This document shows positions 12,767 through 24,101 of a DNA stretch of 64,000 nt, one piece after another. Under the pieces are notes generated by a model. The model was not told the DNA's origin. It did not search any database and saw nothing but the letters and a program-made list of their open reading frames with translations. The stretch spans positions 2,295,649 to 2,359,648 of the forward strand of contig JANPWX010000211.1 of the NCBI GenBank assembly GCA_024734555.1, read 5' to 3'. How positions within the stretch are numbered: the first letter of the stretch is position 1; each line of letters starts with the position of its first letter. The DNA is from Trochalopteron elliotii (Eukaryota; Chordata; Aves; Passeriformes; Leiothrichidae). The position numbers and the translations under genes are program-made.

Positions 12767-13090
12767 TGAAATATCCCCCCACAGCCCCCCGGGGCTCTCT
12801 GGCTAGCTTGGTTCCTTGAGAGGCTTTGGAGGAATATCTCAGGGACAAGACAAAAGATTCCAAAAGAGGCTCTTCCCCCAGAATTACTCCAAGGGTTTAT
12901 TCTCGAAGGGTTCCAGGGGAGAAAGAACAAACAAGGAAGAACAGGGCCTTATCTAGTCTCCTGCTCAGGAAAAGATAGCTGGACCTCAGCCAATTAGGTC
13001 AAGAAAGGAAGGAAGGGTCAAACCACATGGTTACAGGCTTCAGGGGTCCTGGGGGAAAACCATTCCCCAGAAAAATACAACAAAGCTACA
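12767..13090 (-). mobile_element. LTR-like element (about 324 bp)
   Basis: The minus strand would start TGTAGCTTTG and end ...ATATTTCA, with an AATAAA signal (TTTATT on plus at 12896-12901) in the right place for a minus-strand LTR. The C-rich start 'atatccccccacagcccccc' and the GC level differ from the surrounding AT-rich DNA. I found no matching TSD, so the exact ends are uncertain. Confidence 0.5.
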
Positions 13091-14640
13091 ACTGGCTTGG
13101 TCCTGCTATACCATACAGCCAGCTTTGCCTTCAAGGTAGCTAAATAGAGATCTAGCCCTAAACATCAAGTCAGAGCTGCATATCAGGGAAGACACACAGC
13201 AAAGCTGACAATAAAACTTGAGTGAGGCTGAAAACACATGGATGGACAAATCATGCAAATATAAGTTCAGCAATGGTCTTTTGTAAGTCAAGGGAAAAGT
13301 CTTAAAATGCAAAAAGACTAGAACCAGAAGTGATTATAAAAGTTTCAGAATAGCATGAACATCCTTTGACTTTTGAAGCAAGTAATAACTCCAGCAGTGG
13401 CATTTTGTATTAATTGAAATATTTTCACCAATTTCTCTGGCACTTCAAATAGTAGGAAACTGCAGTATTCAGGTGCAAAAGTAATAAAACTACAAATCTC
13501 AATATATTTTAAAGTCACAGAGACAGTCCTTCAGCAATTAGAACAAGTTTTAAAGGGTTCTCAATTACAAAAAGGAAGTTACTGCACATTTTATTGGGAA
13601 GATGGCAGATATTTGTCAAAGACAATATCAGAAAGAATTTGCAAGAAGTAGGAAAAGGGTCATAAATTGGAATGGCTACAATATTTAAAAACTAAAATAT
13701 TAAATTCTTTAACTTAATTTGGTGAATTTAGGTTTGAAGTCTGAACTTTGGCTCATTTTATATTGGATAACAATGAGTGTAAACTCTACACAGTGTGTGT
13801 TATTACAGAGAAGAGAAAAAAACACAGTTAATTATGTCATTGAATGTAGATCTGCAAAATGTGTACAGCTCCTGAGACAGGCACTGATCTTCATGTCCTA
13901 TCCTAATATTGCTCAGTATTCTTGATGTGATGCAGGCAGAACATGATATAAAACAGATGTGGCCCTGCAGCAGCATTTTAAAGTCTGGTAACAATTATCT
14001 TAATAATTATTAATAGCACTGGCTCCTGTGGACACGCTATCCCATCTTCTGTCTCTCAGTTCACGACATGCATCATTTTAGACAGAAGAACATTAAATTT
14101 CCAAGTCTAAAATTCCAAAATTTAAAGGCCCAAAGAAGAAAAGACATTCCAAAGGGGAGAAAAAATTTCACCATAGAAGTTGTGTCCAGCTGATGACTCA
14201 GCTCTTGAGTAACTGATAATAACCCACAACATGAAAAAACTGCCTGCACATGGTACCACTCGACAGCTGAAACACCCCCAGGAAGAAAATATTCACAAAT
14301 ACGACCTCATTATTTGGCTGAGATGATTGTGTAAAGGAACCAATATAAAACATAGTAACTGATTTCATTTTTTTCTCTTATAGAAAAAACCCTCAAAATT
14401 TAGCCTACTGTCATGGTGAACTACATTAGGTCTATTAGAATCTTTCTAGAGGTCATCAGTCTTGGAATCTATAACTAGCACAAACTGAAGCAGTCATGAC
14501 TTTGCATAAAAATCATCATCCCAAAAACAATCTTTACAAATTTCTACAGGAGAACTTGTGTGAATGAATCATGGCTTCAGACAGAAAAAGGAATGCCTAA
14601 ATGAGAGCTATTACTGGTATGCAAAAAACAAACTCTTCTT
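13091..14640. other. AT-rich noncoding DNA
   Basis: No gene or repeat recognised. Confidence 0.5.
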
Positions 14641-14649
14641 GAATGGAAT

Positions 14650-15063
14650 TGCTGATCACTTCAACTTTTTTCAGGTACTGAGCTAGGAGGGGAACAATGG
14701 CTACATGTAAAAGGAGGAGAGAGCTTTCTGAGGAAGGCAGTGGGTAGCCAGAGCCAGAGAGCATTGTCACTGAGGATCAGCCTGCAGGAGGACTGGCTCA
14801 GAACTTTCCACACTGCCCCAAAACAGCACCATCACTGCCAGCCAGGGACCAGCTGCAATGCCTGGCTCTGCCACTGCCACGGCTCCACCACAGCAGAAGC
14901 AGGCAATCTACCACGAATTCTGGAGAACTCGTCAGAAATGTTAGCATAAGCATAAGCATAAGCATAAGCATAAGCGTAAGGTTTCTTTTTTCAAACCGGT
15001 TGGGGGGAGGGGAGGGAGTGCTCCTTAGGAGGTTTCCTCCCAGATTTGCCCTAAACCACTACA
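14650..15063 (+). mobile_element. LTR fragment, 3' end preserved
   Basis: The end 'ggtttcctcccagatttgcc' followed by 'ctaaaccactaca' (to 15063) closely matches the end of the LTR at 10962-11649 ('atttcctcccaaatttgccc' then 'taaaccaggaca'). Both are preceded by a GGGGGGAGGGG tract. A (GCATAA)n hexamer microsatellite lies at about 14943-14979. I cannot find the 5' end, so this may be a truncated LTR. The start coordinate is approximate. Confidence 0.6.
14943..14979. repeat. (GCATAA)n hexanucleotide microsatellite
   Basis: About six tandem copies of GCATAA, the last one altered (gcgtaa). It sits inside an LTR fragment, in a similar setting to the GGGATA repeat in the LTR at 41526. Confidence 0.85.
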
Positions 15064-15638
15064 ATCTGGTATTTTAACTTCAGAAGAGGTTTTAAAGGTT
15101 GAAGGAAAAGTGACCAGACTTACCGTATTTTCCCTTTAAAATGGAGAATTTTGGGACCTGGATGGCAGAAGTGCTGCGTTGGTCATTGACAGGTGATAGC
15201 ACTTACTTATTATGTATAGTAGGTTTAAGGCTGGCCATAGAGTTTATTGAAAACAGTCATGACAATAATTTTTTTCAATGAACTGTAGAAAAATTCATCA
15301 ATCATTTATATGGGTAATATTTTTGCAGATATTTTACAGCTGTACTGGATATGGTGTCATTCATCTGCAGGTCAGCAGAATGAATCCAAACCAGGCTGCC
15401 TGTGTCAGGAAATAGTTAATGCTTGATAACCAGGGGAAAATATTTAAGCAGAATCCCAAATATAACATAAAAGTGGTAGAAAACTTGAATACTGGGAAAT
15501 TCTAGCCAGTTCCCATGGCTGCCTTTTGATATAGAAGAGAAATATGTGTGTTTGCCCAAAATCATTGTCAATTAATTAAATCCTGATAACAAAACAAGTT
15601 TGAGGGGAAACTAACCAAATATTTTTAGTAGATTGCAG
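15064..15638. other. Noncoding DNA
   Basis: No gene or repeat recognised. Confidence 0.45.
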
Positions 15639-16184
15639 TGGTGGTGGTGTCCCGGGACCCTTGTCCTGCCTTGCCAGGCCAACCCTGACACCAACCACAG
15701 TTAAAGGTACGGTCCAGTATCTCAGGATATCTTCCCAATCCTGTGGGGCCTTGCCTCAGCAGCAGCGTGAGCAGTGACGAGGAATGAAGGAAGGACTCTG
15801 GAGGGTGGACAACAGCTGGGGTTTATTGAGGTCCATGCCAGACCACCTTACCACCAAAGAGACTGCCAACAGAGAGCAGATCATCTCTGTGCAACACCTT
15901 AAATGCAGGGGAGGGGCAAAGGGAAGGGTACCAACCAGGTGAGGGTAAGGAGTGGCTCTGCACATGAGGGACAAACAGTGGGACAAATCAAGGAGACAAG
16001 GGATGGAACCACAGGGATCCTGCCCAATCACTCAACGCCCTCACTGGAACTTTCTAAACCCAGGGAGAGGCCCCAAAGTGACTGACAGGACTCAGGGGTT
16101 TCTTAACTGATGATTGACTGATGACAGTAATGGGGGTAAACCATGAAGGGTTAAACATGGGGGTACAAGGAACAAACCATTACA
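15639..16184 (-). mobile_element. LTR, diverged member of the 20.3/52.2-kb LTR family
   Basis: The plus strand shows 'gatcctgcccaatcactcaac', 'cccagggagaggcccc' and 'tgactgacaggactcagggg'. These align with the solo LTR at 52198-52767 and, in reverse, with the outer LTR at 20263-21360. A TTTATT (AATAAA on minus) at 15822-15827 supports minus orientation. The right end (…ATTACA, 16184) is fairly clear. The left end near 'tggtggtggtgtcc' is approximate and no TSD was found. It is clearly more diverged than the other two copies. Confidence 0.75.
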
Positions 16185-19100
16185 ACTTATATAAAACAGC
16201 ATGAAAGCATGAAACAAATACATACATGGAACTGATCAAACTAACAGCACTACAGCAGATTAGATTCAAAGTGTTTTCCAGCTCTGAAGTATTTCCAAAA
16301 TTCTTTCAGAAATTTGTACAAATACTTACATTTTTAATTTTAAAATATTGGACAAGGTTTTTTATTTATAGGTACTTTAGTTTGTTATTTGAGTATTCAA
16401 AATCAGTAGTACATGAAAAAAACCACTTTTATAGCACACGAAAAAATTTACTGTATTAATATCTGGTTTACATTTGAATTAGAGTATTTTTAGTTCAATG
16501 AAAATAGCCAGCAAAAAAATCCTTATCTGTCAATCACAGAGCCAAAAGCATTACACAATCCTGACTGAACAATGTGTACAAGTCTGAGTGCATATGTCAC
16601 ACTGAAGTTCATAGAACTTTCATATTTAAGTGCTTTCCTGAAGTCAGAGAAAGAAATTTTACACATTATTACCTTGTTATTCAAGTCGTTTACTTACGAC
16701 TGAAGCCTAAGATAACCAAATTATCTATAGCATCACCAATTTTTATTTTAGATGCAAATACTTGTTAATTTCTAAGCTTTCACTCAAATGGTATCCTAAA
16801 CCTGCAGATTTCTTCGAGTCTAGATATTTATGTATACATAAACAGTACAGGTGTAACAAATACTTGTATATGTGTATTTACATGATGGGTCTCAGATGTC
16901 TGCACAAACCAGGATGTTTTTAATGTGGCCAGTACCCAGCGACACATAAACTGAGAATTTCTGTAATTATACCACCCATTGGTTTTCACTGGCATTTAAC
17001 ATACTGTGCACTGACTATTCTTTGATTTTTTAAATCATGTGAAAAACATGGTTTCTTTTTCCTTCCTATATTTAAGATGGATGACCAAGTTTGTAGAATA
17101 TGCTTAGTAGGTACAACATAGTCCAGCCATATCAGCCTTTCTGTACACATGGTGCTCAGGCACATGCTAATTTCTCTAACAGAAATTGGAGAGTCCTGGA
17201 TTAGGGAGCCCTCCTGGGCTCCTCCTGTGAGGACAAAATTCTGTAGGGCCATTGTTCTGGCACTGCTTCTCCATCCTCTAACCATTGGCTTGGAGACTCC
17301 TGTTCATGCGTGTTCACTCTCAGCCAGTGACTGCTCCATGGGAAGTGAAATAGGTGTGATGGCTGGGAATAGACTGTCTCTCTTCTTCACACATCCCTAG
17401 GTGGTGTTTTAAGCATCAAGCTACTGATAATTATCTTAATTACAAATAGGTAGCAAATTGAAAGTGAGAGGATCGATCTGTAGTCTGAAGGGTTGGGCCC
17501 TATGCATGGCAATAGACTGCACTGCAGACCAAATCCTCTCCTGCTTCATTCAGCCCCACTGCAGGGTGCTAATTACCCGTTTGGGGATGCCTACCCCTGC
17601 ACCCAGAAACAGCTTAGGTATCTGCATACTGTTGGTACACATTTTACACCAGAGTTTTATTTTAAAGCAAATACCAGGCAAAAAAACTTGGGCTTTTATT
17701 CCCTCCTCCTTTGCTTCCTTGTCTCTCAATCCACATAGCAGACTGCTCATGTGAATAGGATCTTTTATTTAACTGTCTGCACAGTTCATGAGAAACACCA
17801 TGCAGGTTTAAAAGTCAGGACAAGATCATGAGAATGTATTTATCATATAGATTTACGACTCAGAATCCAGAGTGTTCTGGTTCTTAGTTCAGTGGTTACT
17901 CCAATAGGTGACAATGAGGAAAGTCCTGGTTCTTTTCAAAAAGTTAACAATTTTTACTACTGATTTTCATGCAGCCAGGTTCCACCTTTACCTCTTAGGA
18001 CTTAGATGCTCCAGTTTTACCTCTAAAAGGGATCTCTGCCTCTCTAAAGACAAAATTCCTTGTGCAATGCTTTTATAAAAATTCAGTCTTACTTCTTGGT
18101 TAGTGTCTTCTACCAGAAAAAATCTCCAAGTATGTATGGTAACTTGCCTTGAAAACAATTAGTTTTCCCTCTTTCCTTTCATTAACTTCTGAGTTCAGAA
18201 GTTTGTGTGCATCTTTGTTTGCACTTACTTGACATAGTTCATTTATGTAAAAAATTATTTATCTCATAATTTTCTAAATGCTTTCTAACTTTGGGTGCTG
18301 TAACTGTGTATGAAATTTATATTTCATATGTAAATGTTTGCTCATCTTCCCTTTCAAACAAGTTCAGTTCAGATATTCCCAAATGATTGCTCTTGAAACA
18401 ATTACCCTCAGGTATTTTCCTTCTTACACCACCATCAGCTGCACTTTTCACAGTTTCAAGTAAACAAGGGGAATTTACAGCTGTACTGAATTTTTCCTTT
18501 GGATCATGATATAATTATGATAGAAGTTTAACATTGTATCAGTTGGCTAAAAGATGTTGCAAAGAAAATTAACTTACTTCATGGGTCTTGATTAAGCCTT
18601 GCTCCTTATTCTAAATGACTCTTCACCTATCAAGGTTTAAAGTAATTTATTAAAAAAAAAAAAAAAGAATAAGTTAGAAGAAAGAAAAGACAGACATTAC
18701 ATTTCATCTTTTGCTTGTTATCCTTATTTCAAACATTTCCCAGGCCAGCCTTTGAGGGCACTTGGGACAAATTGGATCAGTCCTGCACCATTACAGGGAA
18801 GGATAGTCTGAGTTACCTTTAATTTCACTGAGATGTGTTCCTCCACCTAAGCCCTCCCCCTGCTGCTGTGCCCTGTGTTGCAGGATTGTCAGCAGATGAA
18901 TGATTTCTATAAAGACTTTTTTTTACCAGTCCCTTTCTCAGAAAGTCTGAGAATTTCCAGAACAGAGAAGAGCATTTCAGGACAAACAGAGTAGCTTCAG
19001 GGAACAGAGGAGGATGACAGAATACCTCTGTCGTCCTTGCCAAATCATTGCTATTTAAAGAATGATCATCAAATAGCACAGGGGACTATATAAGATCTAA

Positions 19101-20256
19101 GAAAAGTGTCTGAATTCCCAAGTGAGCCAAGCTGTGAGAGAACGTTGATTTTCTCTTTACAGTGGACACTGCAGAAAAGACCAAATCCCTTTCAATTCAT
19201 AAAAGACAAATTTTAATACATGATTCATGAAAATATCTACTTTTTAAGCAGTGAAAACTGAAAGCATGCAGAGAAGAGAGAACCCTGATTAGGGAGATTT
19301 ATTTTTTCAGGGTGAGAAATGGCAGAGAAAGGTGTCTAGAGGAGTATGTGCTTTAATTAGTATAACCCTCTATTACTCGCCTTCTCCCAGTACCAGAATA
19401 AAGCCTTTAAAAATGGAGAGAAGAGAAGAAACATACTAAGAGGAGAAAAAACTCCATCACTGGGGAATGAAATGATGTTAGTGTTTAGAAGTGACGTTAG
19501 TGGTGTCAGATTGTCTTTACTCAATCCACTCCTGCAAATTATTCTTCAGCCTGAGCAAGACTTTTACAAACTGGCCTATTTTGGTGCATACGGGCATAAA
19601 TAAATACTATGTAATTACCTCATAAATACTTTCTAAAGATAGGAATCTTATGAAACAGCTATTCTGAAGCCAGAATACATGAACAAAATCTTTTCACGTG
19701 CAAAAAATACTGTCCTCCTGCCCACAAATCACCTCCAGGTCAATTTGAGAATTATTTAGTCAAAGTTATTGAAATAAATAATGCAGGAAGAAATTATTGA
19801 AAAACTGAGCTTTTTATCACCAGTTAAAATATAAAAGAATAACTGACAAGTAGTAACATAGCAATTATTTATTATGAGTTTGGTTAAAAGAATAAACTTG
19901 CTAAATGAACACGTGACTTGCGCCAAATAAACTATGACTTACTAAAATAATAGGTTTGCCCTTCCACCATCACATAATACTAAAGTGTTCAGCCTGTCAT
20001 ATTTTTCCACAGTGTTCGTGAGCTTGCTAATCAGAAACAATTGATAATATGAAATATTTAATTGGATAATGTTTTATTAATCTCTGCTCATGAAATGTTA
20101 ATAGCAAAGTTTGGTTAATATAATACGGAGATCTTGGTAAATTTAACACTTTGTTACTTGAGGCTGCATATTTTGTGATGGCCATGGAGTATCAGAATCA
20201 AAAAGACAACACCATGAGGATTAAATGCACACTCACTAGCACCAGAAAAATAAAAT
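16185..20256. other. AT-rich noncoding DNA
   Basis: No gene or repeat family is supported over about 4 kb. There is a poly(A) tract at about 18652-18666. Short ORFs near 17.15-17.75 and 18.8-19.1 kb do not resemble known proteins. Confidence 0.5.
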
Positions 20257-20262
20257 GCAGAC

Positions 20263-21360
20263 TGTGGGGGTGCATTTTTCAGTTCTGCATTGGTTTAGGT
20301 TTCACGTAAGGGTTTGTTCTATGTACCCCATTTTGTTATATGTATTCAGCTTCTCCTACCCCAGTTACAGTCCCCTGATTGGTCCCCTTCCCCAACGGCA
20401 GGTATCTGTCAATCCTGAGTTGTGTAACCCCCTGGTCCTGTCCGTCATGCTGGGGCCTCCCCCTGAATCTGGAAGGTTCTAGGGGAGGCGTCGAGTGATT
20501 GGGCAGTGTAGCAACGCGAATTTTAGGTCTTGAATTTGTATTGTATTTGTATTTGTCTGTACTTGGTATGTCCCCTCCCGAATCCTCTTACCCATCCCCT
20601 GATCCCCTTGGTATCTCCCAGAGGGGAGCCTCTTGTCAGTCACCCTGGAAACTTGAAGAGAAATCACCTCTCATTTGGCCAGGTGCTCAAGCACCTGCCC
20701 TCTTCAACTGTCCTGCTGAGTGTCCCAGTCTAGAACCTCCCAACCTCTTCCCATCCATTGGCCTGAATTCTCCTGTGGCCTCAGGCTATGTCCTGGGGTA
20801 CATAAGGGAGAAGCACAGGCAGAGCCTTGCCTTTTGTACGTGGAGGTGCAACAATAAACACCTTTCAAACCCACTGCAGAAGCCTGCTCTTCATTCCAAA
20901 GCCTCACCCACGCTTCCAGCTAGCAGATCTGAGGGACCCACACGAACTACTGCGGTTGGTCTGGGGTAAGCAGCCTGCCGGTAGCAGCCCCCCAGAAGGA
21001 GGAAACCACTGCAGGGCAGGATCCAGGATCCCGCCTCCCACTTCCTTGTAATTTGATATTATGTACGCCTGTTATGTTGTCAGCCACTCCCCTGTCCCCT
21101 TCCATTGGCTCACTGTTGAACCCTTTCCCTAAGTTCCACCTCCCTTTATAAGGGCCTGTCCCTTAGGCTGAGTTGTCTCTCCCAAGGCACCAGCTACGAG
21201 GTGAGGGCTCCTCCCCGGACCCAATAAACTCCTAGTCTGTTTGCATCTCTGGAGAGTCCCTCCTTTTCCTCTGAGCCGTAGTCGCGCTTGTGCTCCTCGG
21301 CAGACACGAACCATCGGCTTGCTGCGGTGGCGGGGCTAGCCGAGGGTGGACACCTCCGCA
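20263..21360 (+). mobile_element. Solo LTR (class II-like) with 6-bp TSD GCAGAC, split by a nested LTR
   Basis: The outer LTR starts TGTGGGGGTGCA and ends CACCTCCGCA. It is flanked by perfect 6-bp repeats GCAGAC at 20257-20262 and 21361-21366. The 3' half has a TATA box (ctttataagg, about 21144) and AATAAA at 21223-21228, giving plus orientation. After removing the nested insertion (20507-21013) and one copy of its TSD it is about 585 bp, close to the 570-bp relative at 52198-52767, which it matches along its length. A 6-bp TSD is typical of ERVK/alpha-beta-like avian retroviruses. Confidence 0.93.
20507..21013 (+). mobile_element. Nested solo LTR (507 bp) with 6-bp TSD GGGCAG
   Basis: This element interrupts the outer LTR exactly where the uninterrupted relative at 52.5 kb reads straight through ('gattgggcaggatcc' in sense). 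It begins TGTAGCAACG, ends AAACCACTGCA and is flanked by GGGCAG at 20501-20506 and 21014-21019. It has a TATA-like 'gtacataaggg' (about 20798) and AATAAA at 20853-20858, so it is in plus orientation. It is a different LTR family from its host. Confidence 0.93.
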
Positions 21361-21366
21361 GCAGAC

Positions 21367-23369
21367 TACACTCTGAAAAAGACTTAAAGGAGTATAATTT
21401 TTCTCATGGCTCTCCAAGGATCTGGAGGACAAAATGATAAACTTGCTGCAACAAACTGTCCAGCATTAACTTTAGTTTAATGACATAATATGCAATTTTC
21501 AAGGAGTACACTTGGCTAACCTTCCTGGATGACTAAATCTTCAATTAACACAGCAACACTGGGCTGTGTGTGGGCTGACTGTGATTTACAATGCAGGTAC
21601 AACAAACCCACCAATGTCTATCTAAAGAAAACTTCTGATCTGTTCAAACGGGCCTTAAAAGACTCCTGTGTTCCTCTGGATGCTGCACTTCCTCGTCTCA
21701 CATTTTCACTTCTTTCTTTAAAACCAAGCAGCTTTCAACCTCTTTGCCACTCCTTCTTGAAGATATTTAAACTCCCATTTCAGCCTTCAAAACTCCTCTA
21801 TTCGCTTTTAAAAAACCTAAAAAACACTACAGCTGCTAATTCTGAAGTAGTTTATGGCCACACCCCTGGCTGTGGAACTCTCTACCATTGCTTTTCTTCT
21901 ACCCTCAGGAGCACATTTAGGGTAAACAGAGAGCAGAAGCTCTCCCACAGATCCTGCCAATCTCCAGTTATTATCTGCATTTGGTAACACCCAATTATTC
22001 TGGTCACCCACAGGTAAAAGCCAAAAGAGTCTGTTAAACAACTCAAGCCTAGAGGATGAATTTCAGTCAGAATCAGGATGCAGGTGGAATTATTAACAAA
22101 AAGAGACAGACTAGTGCAAAACAACACTTACCTATGGAAACACACTGTATTTCCTGCATTCACAAGAAAATAACGAAAATATTTTGTAGTACTCATTGTA
22201 CTACTCATAGCGGAGAGTTCCAGCACTTACAGGGCTGCTGCTTTTCACACATGTAACAAACCCAGTGATTTAAACAAGTGCCAGAATAATTACAAGAACC
22301 CAGGCCAACTGGGCAATTCTCTTTTTTACTCAGTAGATCTTACTGACACTTCATGGGCTGCAGAAGGTCTAAAAGTGCAAGTCTTCCCAATCCACAGAAA
22401 AGTACTGCATTATTAATTTGTATACTCAGTATCTATGTTTCTGTTTTAAACAACTAGCCAACTTTAACTGTTTAGATTGAAACTTGTTTGATAATGTCAA
22501 AATTAACACAAAAACCCCTTTTATATCACCACTCCACTACTCCCAGAAGGCAGGATAAATACAGACAGCCTGCAGAAACTGTGGTAAGAAAACACCAGCA
22601 GTCTGCAATGTGAAGTTAAGGTCAAATGCTTTAATGTCCTTGGCTACCCTGAGAAGGCAACTGCTTGGGCTACTATCCTGGCTCTTATTTCATTTTCAAG
22701 GAAAGAATTCTTAAACTGTTTAACATAAACTGAAATTCTGGACACCTTGTTGAGTAAATCTCAAAGCCCCAGGGATTCAACAAAACACACTGCCTGGAGA
22801 AGGTCCAGGGGCTATCCAGCTAATGTGCTTTTACCATAAAAAAACTACACTTTTTACAAATAAAAAAAAAATGGATTTATGACAGCATATTACAAGTTAT
22901 GGGGCTTTTTCAGCTTCAGCAAGACTCATGCAAGCACTGGTAACAGATTTAACAGTAAGCCATGCACTGGCACTTGAAGCTGTAATGTTTCTGTGCAGTC
23001 TCAGCTCCCCTGCCAAAGTGTGCAGACAAGTGCTACAGATTGCAGTGATGAGTTCTAGGCTTGATCAGAAAGTTAATGAGAAAGTGCAAATCACATCACA
23101 GAAGGTCACTTAGACCATGTTCTTACAGAGGCTGTTCCAGTGGTGTAGAAAGGCCCTAGACGGGGAGGACAACCTCAAAACAAGTGTCTGTGGCATTTGT
23201 TTAAGGGAAGGGCTGGCCTTGCACCACAAGAGAAGGACTGTCACCAGCCAGAGCTCAGATCACCAAGCTGGTTCCATCTGAAACATGAAGTGAAACATGC
23301 CAGAGTAGTGCTTTATTTCCTTCAAGCAGTAGCATTCCCACCAGCAAAATTTCATCTATAATTTAAGGG
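21367..23369. other. Noncoding DNA
   Basis: No supported gene. The ORF at 21529-21987 shows no domain I recognise and overlaps ORFs on the other strand. Confidence 0.5.
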
Positions 23370-23375
23370 AAAACC

Positions 23376-24095
23376 TGTCGGAGTCCAGGGCATCCATTTA
23401 GTTGCCCTGGAAGGTCACAGACCTCAGCAGAGGGGTCTGGGACCTGATCAAGAGGGTTTGAATCCTGGACAGGGGAATCTGTCCAGGGGGGTTGTAGCAG
23501 ACCCTGGCACAGAGCCCAGGAAGACACAGTCTTTGACTTCGGTCCGTGACAAAAGCTTTTAACATTGAGAGAAGAATTACAAGTCACAAATGTGTGACAG
23601 ACAGTAGTGTAGTTTATCACTGGGTGGAAAATTTTGTAGTTTTGGGGTTCTTAGAATGGAATTGAATGGGGGAAAAGATGGAGGATTTAGGGCAGTGCCC
23701 TGGGCTCTTCTTGTTCTCCCTTGGCCTCCATCTTCTGATGTGACAGAGGCACAAAGTAGTTCAAGAAGATTGGGTCAGAATAGAAATGACCTTTTTAGTA
23801 TAGGTAATAGACATTGGCACGTAATTGTAAATAATAGACACATAATTATTGGTAAAAGAAGGTAGTGACCTCCGATTGAGGGGGGAGCCACCCTGTGTCT
23901 GAGCTGCTGTTCACATCTTGGCCAGGCACAAAGAAACTTGTAAGGTAAGAAATAATAAACACACGAGAAACCTTGAAAAACAAGACCTTGAAGAGTCCGT
24001 TTCATTCTCGCGACTGGCTGAGACCCTTCAGAGGGCAAAGAAGACTCTCTCGAATCACCACCTGAATCTCGGGTGAGAGAAAACCAAACCCGAGA
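23376..24095 (+). mobile_element. Solo LTR (720 bp) with 6-bp TSD AAAACC
   Basis: The element begins TGTCGGAGTC and ends ...ACCCGAGA, where the expected terminal CA has decayed to GA (the inverted repeat predicts CCCGACA). Perfect 6-bp repeats AAAACC flank it at 23370-23375 and 24096-24101. AATAAA lies near 23953, followed by a plausible R-U5. The 6-bp TSD points to a class II (ERVK-like) element. There is no coding interior. Confidence 0.85.
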
Positions 24096-24101
24096 AAAAC
24101 C

